Shown here: piece by piece, positions 56,632 to 64,000 of the stretch | How the letters are laid out: every line of letters starts with the position of its first letter | Numbering within the stretch: position 1 is the stretch's first letter | NCBI GenBank assembly: GCA_026874595.1 | Contig: CM049320.1 | Location: 46,638,714 to 46,702,713, forward strand | Source: Sipunculus nudus | Taxonomy: Eukaryota > Annelida > Sipuncula > Golfingiida > Sipunculidae | Length of the DNA: 64,000 bases | Direction: 5' to 3' | Translations under genes and position numbers: made by a program | Notes under the pieces: generated by a model | The model's database searches: none | What the model was told of the DNA's origin: nothing | The model's input: only the letters and a program-made list of their open reading frames with translations

Positions 56632-56821
56632 CTGTTAATGGCTGCTCTGTGCTCATGTAGGTGTGCGATCAGAAGACCTTTTGGTTTCCAGTTTGACAGT
56701 GCTGCCCTCTGATAGCCCTGAGCAGTATCAAGAGTGTCTTTTCTCATGTGCTCATTTGCATATTCCTGTCGCTTCTGTAAGACTAGTTCACTCAACTCTA
56801 CGAAACAGCTGGCATACCGCC
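56632..56821 (-). CDS. PIK3R4: PIK3R4/VPS15 exon leading into the WD40 domain
   Basis: This internal exon encodes the stretch just before and into the first WD40 blade of VPS15, the regulatory pseudokinase/scaffold that partners VPS34 and Beclin-1 in class III PI3-kinase complexes on endosomes and autophagic membranes. Read on the minus strand, a pyrimidine-rich acceptor ending TATGCAG precedes 56821. The last residues include WKPKGLLIAHLHEHRAAIN, which matches the conserved animal PIK3R4 motif WKPKGLL-AHLHEHK-AVN as I remember it. It enters in phase 1 and leaves in phase 2 (codon AG|A). The donor is CAG|GTATTT, which is weak at +5. The upstream half (LQKRQEYANEH) is charged and helical-looking, as expected for the linker before the propeller. 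Exon length is 190 bp. The F2 repeat ends only a few bases into the following intron. Confidence 0.9.
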
Positions 56822-57176
56822 CTGCATACAAAAAAAAATTTTTGAATGTATCTATACATATAATACAGACAAACTAAAATGCAGTATCACCAAGATATCA
56901 CACATTTCATGCCATCCTTTGACCCATGTCCATTCACATGCTATAAAGGTGGCACCACAAACCTCCCTTAATTATTTCCTCATTGTTTCACCTTGTTATG
57001 AATTTAAGAAAAATTCAGTCACATGACAGGTAATGTCTTACTCAGTTCTCATTACTAAAGAAAGGTTTTTTTCTTATGTCAATGGAAAATTGAGAACTGA
57101 AAATAAATATGGAATAAGTTTGATCTCAGAGAATCTACTCAAATGAGGGAGTTAAGGTAATTCAAGGGTAGGCCTT
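56822..57176. other. Intron upstream of the PIK3R4 exon
   Basis: Acceptor tract, then unique AT-rich sequence. No gene seen. Confidence 0.45.
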
Positions 57177-57720
57177 AGTAGCAGTCCAAGCAGAAAACAA
57201 GTTGAATGATTAAGTAGCCATCCAAGCGGTAAACAAGTTGAATGATTAAGTAGCCATCCAAGCTGTAAACAAGTTGAATGATTAAGCTGTCAGTGAGTTG
57301 AATGATTAAGTAGCTGTCCAAGCAGTCAAAGAGTTGAATGATTAAGTAGCCATCCAAGCTGTAAACAAGTTGAATGATTAAGCAGCCATCCAAGCTGTAA
57401 ACAAGTTGAATGATTAAGCAGCCATCCAAGCAGTAAACAAGTTGAATAATTAAGTAAATGTCCAAGCAGTCAAAGAGTTGAATGAGTCAAAAAGCTGAAT
57501 GATTAAGTTGCTGTCCAAGCAGTCAATGAGTTGAATGATTAAGCTGTCAATCAAGGGTAAGCCTAAATAGCCATCCAAGCAGTTAACAAGTCAAATGATT
57601 AAATAGCCATCCAAGCAGAAAACAAGTTGAATGATTAATGAGCCATCCAAGCAGTATAATGATTAAGTAGCTTCCAAGCATTCAAAGAGTTTTATGATTA
57701 TGCATACAGGATAAAGAATT
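57177..57720. repeat. 36-bp minisatellite, about 14 copies
   Basis: Unit ccatccaagcagtaaacaag plus ttgaatgattaagtag, 36 bp, with some shortened units. Because 36 is a multiple of three, it creates an artificial 12-residue-repeat frame on the minus strand. Confidence 0.9.
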
Positions 57721-58875
57721 TTATTCAACAAAGCTTACAGGAAAAAAGTTTCATAGTTACACATTCTTATTCAATTACACATACATTACTCCTGAGGCAC
57801 TTGCATTGATGTACACTAAGCAAAAACATTTGTATCTAGCCCCAGCAGTCTTGTGTAAGAGAAAGACATCAAACGTGTATGGACATGCAAAATTTCAGGC
57901 AGATATGTAAAACAACTCTTGAGCTATGTGCACAGATGCATGCAACCAAAAAAACTGTGGGTGCTGCCACAAGTCTTGTATACAACCTAACTATCTGAGA
58001 TGTACTGACATGCACAATTTCAACTCCTAAGAAATAGCTGGGACATACAATATGGAAAAATCATTGTATGAGGTGCTACCAGTCTTAGGTACGAGAAAGC
58101 CATATAAGATGCATGAAAAGGCAAACATTTCAAGCAGACACATCAAACCAATCTTGAGTTATGTGCACTGGGCTGACCAAGCTCATCTGCTCAAGGCAGT
58201 TACCACCAATGAATAAATATTAATTTATATACCTGGTGTGCTTACTAACTGATTCAACTTGTGGCCTGGTGCAAAATCTGATACAGTAGGCAGTCTGTCA
58301 AAGCTATATATGTACAGATACAGACTTAACCTTGGCCTTTTGCCAAATCTGAAATGGTTGGCGGTCTGCCAATCTATTTATAGATACAGAGAAAATCTTG
58401 GTCTGTTGCCACATCTGTTTATACAAACTGAAAGATTCTGGCAACAATGTTTTTTCAAGCTGACATATTCATCAGATATATTAACCAAACATTTGGAATA
58501 ATAACAGATGCCTATTGAAAGCAAAATCAAAATACAGATATATTTTATTCATGGATTTATATTACACATAAGTTTGATATGGACACCAAATAGTTATATT
58601 GAATGTACTGCTCTGCTTATACACCTACAGAGCTAACAACCTATAACTACAAATGACTACTGGCTTAGTTCACTGGAATATCTAACAGTCCTTCCATTGA
58701 TAAATCAAATAATTCAGCCAAAAATCATTTGAGTAAACTTGAACAATTTCAAAGGCCACCTAATAATCATTTTTGTGCTATGTTATAGAATCTGAAACAA
58801 CAGTTTTGCAGAAGGAACTATTGCAGCCCTCTACTTGGCCACATGATTAAATTCAACTTACTATGACTCTACCAA
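57721..58875 (+). mobile_element. Diverged F3 sequence
   Basis: Internal F3 blocks (gcaagtcttgtatacaac-like, taggcagtctgtcaaagcta, tttgatatggacaccaaat) without clear ends. Confidence 0.5.
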
Positions 58876-59428
58876 CAACACCCATTGCTCATGACGCTCA
58901 GCCAACTGACATGTTGACAATATGCCCTTGCACAGGCAACTTATTATCATAATGTAGGTGGCATCATCCTTCATGCATATTAGCTTAAGTTCATCAAGAC
59001 CCATAAGCACACCATATTTGATGCCAATCCAACCAACCTTTCCTAAGGAATCTGGCAATTTGTGTGTATTTTGCATTATTTCTGGGGGCTCAAACATACC
59101 CAGAAACTCTGAGAATATAGATCACAGTCACCCAATTTCAGGTTTCTGGGGAGAACTTTTGAGGAACTCTCAGGATGTCAGGTTAGAATTCTCGGTCCAA
59201 TGGTTTTGATTTGTGCCCTACTTTGGTATCAAATTTTCAATTATTCTGGGAGGTGATTATAAGCCCCAAAGCGCAGAGAATATGGGTAACAGAGATCTAA
59301 TTTCAGGTTTCCAAGGATATTTTTAGGACCTCCCTAGATGTCAAGTTATAAGATTCTAGAACCAATGGTTAAGATTTTTGCCTTGTTAACAGATGGCCCA
59401 ATCTTTAAAGGTGTCAAAAACAGAGAAA
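58876..59428 (+). mobile_element. F2 fragment
   Basis: Decayed 5' end (cattgctcatgacgctcagc), then F2 internal blocks shared with 7570-8190, including tttgtgtgtattttgcatta. Confidence 0.6.
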
Positions 59429-60300
59429 ACAAGGGACCCATGGGTCACTGTGCTCAGCTGAAGTGACCTTGAAGGTAAAATCTAAAATAATATCAAATGG
59501 AGAGAAAGCCTTTGAGGAAAAGGTAATATAGGCCATGGCTGGTTGAAAAGATTGGTTTGTACTGATGAGTAAGAAATTGTTGCAAATAATATTTTGTGAC
59601 CAGACCATGCATTTCCTAATGTTAAAATTGAAGCATGTGAGCAGTTTGTGACCATAAGATGTATATTATTACCATGATCATTGGTTGGCTTTTTGATAAG
59701 TTGCTGACAGTTCAGCAGTTTACACATTGTTCAATTGGACCTATTTTTTATAATATATATTAATAAATTTATGAATATATATGTACATATATATATTTTT
59801 TTTATTTTATAAAATGTATACATTTGAAATATAACTTTTGTCCCCAGTCCACAGATGTAAGGAGGGTGGAATGATGGGATTTAAATTTAACATCTGCAAT
59901 ATTACACAACTGAATATATAAGTTGCTTTCAAATTTAAGACTTTAATAGCTTAAATCCATATACTTACAACATATTAAAGTAATTTCAACAGTGCTCATA
60001 GGAAAAATTCACAATTAATATATATTTAATGATAACGAAGAGATGATGGACAGACAGAGCTGATCACTTGATGTTCCAATCTCCTAAGGAAAAAATATGT
60101 TTCCATCAGATCCTATTTTTTCTAATCCAATTACATTTTAAATTAAATAAATTTTACTCATTTGCAATAAAAACTAATGTCCCAATGCACAGGTGCAAAG
60201 GAATCAATGGCCGGAGGGGGGGGGGGGGGATGATGGTGGAATTAACAACACTTCTTCATATACATACAGGGCAAACAAAGCCTGACCTCCAGTTCTGCTG
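59429..60300 (+). mobile_element. F2 variant, sister of 38841-40080, 3' part unclear
   Basis: Start acaagGGACCCATGGGTCac with GCTCAGCTGA (59452-59461), followed by cttgaaggtaaa and atatcaaatggaga as in the 38841 copy. It has long G runs near 60216 and shares gggcaaa-gcctga-ct and ttctgctgaggca with about 39260. The 3' hairpin was not found. Confidence 0.55.
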
Positions 60301-60763
60301 AGGCATGAAAATAATAATAATTTATTATCACATCATTTTTTTATTTTATGTTTATATTTATATACATTTCCAATATAATATACATATCTGAATATAAAAG
60401 TTGATTCATAATTCTAAATTGCATAAAATTTCGAAAATCCATAAATCTCAATCAGATGACACCACATCATGCATTCAAATGTTTATTTATTTTTTACTAC
60501 GAAAATATATCTTTTAAATTTGCAAGACAATAAATATCTATAAATCATACTTGATTCAGATTTCACAATTTTAAATTGTGCCTTTATTTATCCATAATCT
60601 GCTTAAAATTTTAGGTTTAATTATAATTTAATTTGTTAAAATCATTTAAAAGAAAATTTCTTCAAACAATGCTACATTTACACAACATTGATATCTTCTT
60701 GATTACTCCTCAAATTACTTTTCATGGAAAGTTTTGTATATTGGAGTGGAAACAGCATTACAA
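60301..60763. other. AT-rich sequence, no gene
   Basis: It resembles 39300-39540 in part (tatacatttccaatataa). No end structure, no exon. Confidence 0.4.
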
Positions 60764-61124
60764 CTAGATATTTCATGGCACCGCAGGTGCCATAGTATCG
60801 CCAGACAATTAATCCCCCCCCCCCTTTAAGAATAGTCCCCCCCCCCCATCTTCAGCAGCATATACTTACACTTGGCAAGTGACTATGGAACATGAGAAAC
60901 AATATTTTTCACCAAATATGGGGGCCAATACAGAGAATCACTCTTATGAAAAAGGGATAAATTTAACTATAAAAATGGTAAGGTAGTGGAGCCACCTTTC
61001 TGGTTGACAAGAAAACTCTCCAAGATGGATGTACATGCCAAATTGGAGACAAACACAATGAAGGACTCCTCAGATATGAGCAATTTTCATCTAAAACAAA
61101 TGTACAGATGGACACCAAACAAAA
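60764..61124 (+). mobile_element. F5 copy 2, 5' part only
   Basis: CTAGATATTT, hairpin GGCACC-GCA-GGTGCC (60777-60791) and GTATCGCCAGACA (60795-60807), then C-rich runs. It is cut off where F3 begins at about 61125. Confidence 0.68.
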
Positions 61125-61935
61125 ACAAGGCCTACAGGCCTAATGCGAACCTGTGCATTGGGAGATACACCAGGTATAATGCTTCAATGCTGGACCATTA
61201 CTTTTCATGTATATGAACAATGCAAGTACTAACTATTTTGAATATGAAACAATTACACAAAGATCACTGCTGAAATTCTGGCATGGGTGCACACAACCCA
61301 AAAATGATTGTAGCTGGCACCACCAGTCTTGTATACAACAAAGCTATAAGAGATATATACATATGCCCAATTTCAGACTGATATATCAAACCCCTCCTGA
61401 GAAAACGCAAGGACACAAACTGTGCAAAAGTCATTGTAGGTGGCGACACCTGTTTTGTGAGCTAGAAAGCCATCAAAGACACATAGACAGGTCATTATAT
61501 TTGGCCAATACATCAAACTTACCTTGAGTCTGATGCATGGGGCTGACCAGGCTTAGGTGAGAAAGGCAGTTGCCCCGAGTGAACTGTGACAAATTGCTTG
61601 CTCAGGCTACTGCACTGAGTGAACTCATGACCTGCACCTGGCTAGACTGAGTAAACTTTTGACCTGTACCTGGTTGCACTGAGTGAACTCTTGACCTGTT
61701 GCATAATCTGACACAGTTGGCAGTCTGCCAAAGCTATAAATAGATCCAGGCTGAACTTTGGTGCCAAATCTGATGCAGTGGGCAGTCTACCACTGCTATA
61801 AATAGAATGCAGCTACTACACAGAGTGAACTCCTGACCTATACCTGGCTGCACTGAGTGAACTCTTGACCAGTAGCCACACCATTGCATAAGCTCTCAGA
61901 TTGGCTCCACATGCAGCCCTGAGGGGCATGACACA

Positions 61936-62040
61936 CATGAGGTGATCACATGATACTCATGAGTTGATCACATGCTACCTATGAGGTTATCACATGGTGC
62001 CCATGAGGTGTTCACATGTCACCCATGAGGTGATCACGCC
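61936..62040. repeat. 22-bp minisatellite inside F3
   Basis: Units catgaggtgatcacatg plus about 5 bp start at 61936, 61958, 61980, 62002 and 62024. The unit centre TGATCA is palindromic. Confidence 0.85.
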
Positions 62041-62734
62041 TGTTTGGCTGCACTGATTGAACTCTTGACCTATATCTGGCTGCACTGAATGAACTCTTGA
62101 TCTGTTGCCAAATCTGAAACAGTTGGCAGTTTCTCAACCTATTTAAAATTACAGACACAATCTTGGCCTATTGGTAAATCTGTTTACACATACTGAAAGA
62201 CTTTGGCTAAAATACTTTTAAATCTTTTATATCATACTTGAACCATCTGAACAAACTTGTAAGATACGATATAAAAGATTATTTCTGTGAAATACTGAAC
62301 AATTTGGCTTGACCATTTAGTCGGAGAAGATTTTTAAAGGTTTTTAAATTTTTTTCTCATTAAAATCTAAGAAAATGCAGAGTTTTTCAGATGGCTAATT
62401 TTTTACATTACATTTCATGATGCTAGCTCCATTCGTTTTCCATATTATGGGTTAACTTACAGAAGATGGACTATGGACACCGCCACAACATCAAATTAGC
62501 TCACAGGCTCACTAAAAATTACTACAAATGCATATTGAACGCAAAATTATAATACTGATACATCTCACTGATGGCAAAATCTTGAATTAAGTTGAGTATG
62601 GATACCAATTATTTTATAATCTATGTATAGCTCTCTTTATATACCCACAGAGAGCTGTATACCTGTGATTGTTAACATTGCCTGGTATGAAGTATATCTA
62701 AAATCATATATCTACATTTTTTGGAGCTTTTAAA

Positions 62735-63697
62735 CTAGATGTGTCGGAATGACACGAATGCCCCCGCCTTGGGCAAATTAGAAACATTTGTAAAATTTTG
62801 AAAATTTTTTTAAGTTCAGGAGGTGTTGTATGGTCAAAAGAAGGTCAACAAGGGCAAAATGCAAACTCGATCTGTAACGGGTCATTATCAAGCAACACAC
62901 CAAAAATCATGCCAGTATATGCAGGCATTGTGAAAAAAAGTCCATACATGTGCATTTTCCATAAAAATGAAATTTTCTATGTTTAGGAGCCGTAAAACAA
63001 TCAAAAGTAGGTCAACCTGGATGAAACGCGAACTCGATCTGTAACTGTCATTATCTGCCCACACATAAAAAATCAGGGTGGTATCTGCAGGCATTGAGGA
63101 AAAAAAGTAAGTACATATGCATTTGTTATGAAAATTTATATTTTTCATGAAACTTTCTATGTTCAGGAGCAGTCAAATGGTCAAAAGTAGGTCAACTGAG
63201 AGAAAACAAGAACTCGATCTGTAACTGGTCATTATCTGCCTACACACCAAAAATCAGGCCTGTATCTGCAGGCACTGCGAAAAAAAAGTGCATACATATG
63301 CACCTTTTTATGAAATTTTCTTTGTTAGAGCACCGTCAAACAGTCAAAAGTAGGTCAACTGGGACGAAACCCGAACTTGATCTGTAACTGGTCTATATTT
63401 GCCCACACACCAAAAATCAGGCCCGTATCTGCAGGCACTGCGAAAAAAAGTCCATACATATGCACCTTTTTATGAAATTTTCTTTGTTAGAGCACCGTCA
63501 AACGGTCAAAAGTAGGTCAACTGGGACTAAACCCGAACTTGATCTGTAACTGGTCTATATTTGCCCACACACCAAAAATTAGGCCAATATCTGCAGGCAT
63601 TGCGAAAAAAAGTCCATACAACTGTTTGATTTCGGAATGACGGAATGACGGACATGGGTAAAACTATATGCCCCGGCCACTTTGTGGCGGGGGCATA
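62735..63697 (+). mobile_element. F4 element, copy 2, with empty site known in the window
   Basis: It starts CTAGATGTGTCGGAATGACA (stem GTGTC/GACAC) and has ATGCCCCCGCC (62758-62768). It ends in hairpin ATGCCCCGGCCAC...GTGGCGGGGGCAT (63668-63696). Internal units of 162-180 bp (gatctgtaac at 62869, 63036, 63216, 63379, 63541). The flanks agcttttaaa and aaaaacattcttgt are joined at 12372-12391 (agctttaaaaaacattcttg), so insertion was inside an A run. Confidence 0.86.
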
Positions 63698-64000
63698 AAA
63701 ACATTCTTGTCAATATAAACCATAGATAACCTGAAATCTGAAGGTCTAGAGGCATGATTTAAGGGATGCTGATAAACTGGTGCTAGGCTAGATGAATCTG
63801 CTTTACACAGCTACCATATATGGTAAAATGACTTAATTCAATCTTTATAATTCAGCCATAATTCATTCTTTGGAACCATAAAAGATAATCATTATAAGAA
63901 TTATTCAGGGGACTATTCTTGTAAAATATTAAACAAATTGGCCTCAGTGGCGTCAGTCTAAAAATGTTTTGCAGGTTTATAACTCATATGGGAAAATACA

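Larger units (their letters stand above)
61125..64000 (+). mobile_element. F3 copy, interrupted by a minisatellite and F4 copy 2, running off the window
   Basis: Start acaaggcctacaggcctaat with GCGAACCTGTG (61145-61155). It contains TTGGCAGTCTGCCAA (61717-61731) plus TATAAATAG and an end-like ctcacaggctcactaaaaat near 62500. After F4 it continues as in 12381 onward. Confidence 0.65.

Noticed and set aside
57175-57465. Minus-strand frame with 12-residue repeats
   Set aside because: It is the translation of a 36-bp minisatellite whose unit is a multiple of three. No start context or homology.

Overview
This window is animal nuclear DNA and contains no prokaryotic features. It is AT-rich, coding sequence is sparse, and four short minus-strand exons with GT..AG borders are separated by introns of 9 to 16 kb that are packed with transposons. 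The repeat content points to a marine invertebrate, most likely a mollusc and perhaps a bivalve: non-autonomous transposons carrying internal tandem repeats, plus a tyrosine-recombinase retrotransposon of Ngaro type. That taxonomic call is inference.

Host gene. The exons at 56632-56821, 41213-41428, 31679-31767 and 16053-16157 read in that order on the minus strand with compatible phases (2, 2, 1, 1). They encode the start and first blades of the WD40 domain of PIK3R4/VPS15, the regulatory kinase-like subunit of the class III PI3-kinase complex. The window starts and ends inside introns of this gene. I see no other host gene.

Ngaro element. From 41921 to 52280, plus strand and so antisense to PIK3R4, lies a 10.4-kb retrotransposon with all open frames intact. 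Its layout is A1 - SGNH-hydrolase ORF - array of about 74-bp units - gag - RT/RNase H - tyrosine recombinase - 65-bp array - B1A2 - B2. The A repeats differ at about three positions in 439 and the 285-bp B repeats look identical, so insertion was recent. A splice-donor-like site in the leader and acceptor-like sites just before the first ATGs of gag, RT and recombinase suggest expression from one leader by alternative splicing.

Non-autonomous transposons. Most of the remaining intron sequence belongs to at least six families, called F1 to F6 here (my labels). Most share one plan: a short 5' palindrome, a 10-14 bp subterminal motif, internal tandem repeats, a 3' end carrying the inverse of the 5' motif (usually in a hairpin), and insertion in A runs without a clear target-site duplication. 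This resembles Helentron-associated or 'pearl'-type elements. F1, F4 and F5 begin CTAGA; F2, F3 and F6 begin ACAAG. They are nested: F1 copies lie in an F3 copy that lies in an F2 copy (7529-15322), and F4 copies lie in F3. There are also two Tourist/Harbinger-like MITEs, one tRNA-related SINE remnant and several minisatellites.

Layout. 1-7460: unique intron, then F2 fragments with a MITE. 7529-15322: nested F2/F3/F1. 15434-15885: F6. 16053-16157: exon. 16277-16968: minisatellites. 17000-22000: mostly unique intron. 22078-23755: F5. 25000-31530: DR1-rich repeats, F1 and F3. 31679-31767: exon. 32141-40790: F3, F1, F4, SINE, F2. 41213-41428: exon. 41921-52280: Ngaro. 52349-56628: MITE, F1, F3, F2. 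56632-56821: exon. 57181-64000: minisatellite, F3, F2, F5, F4.
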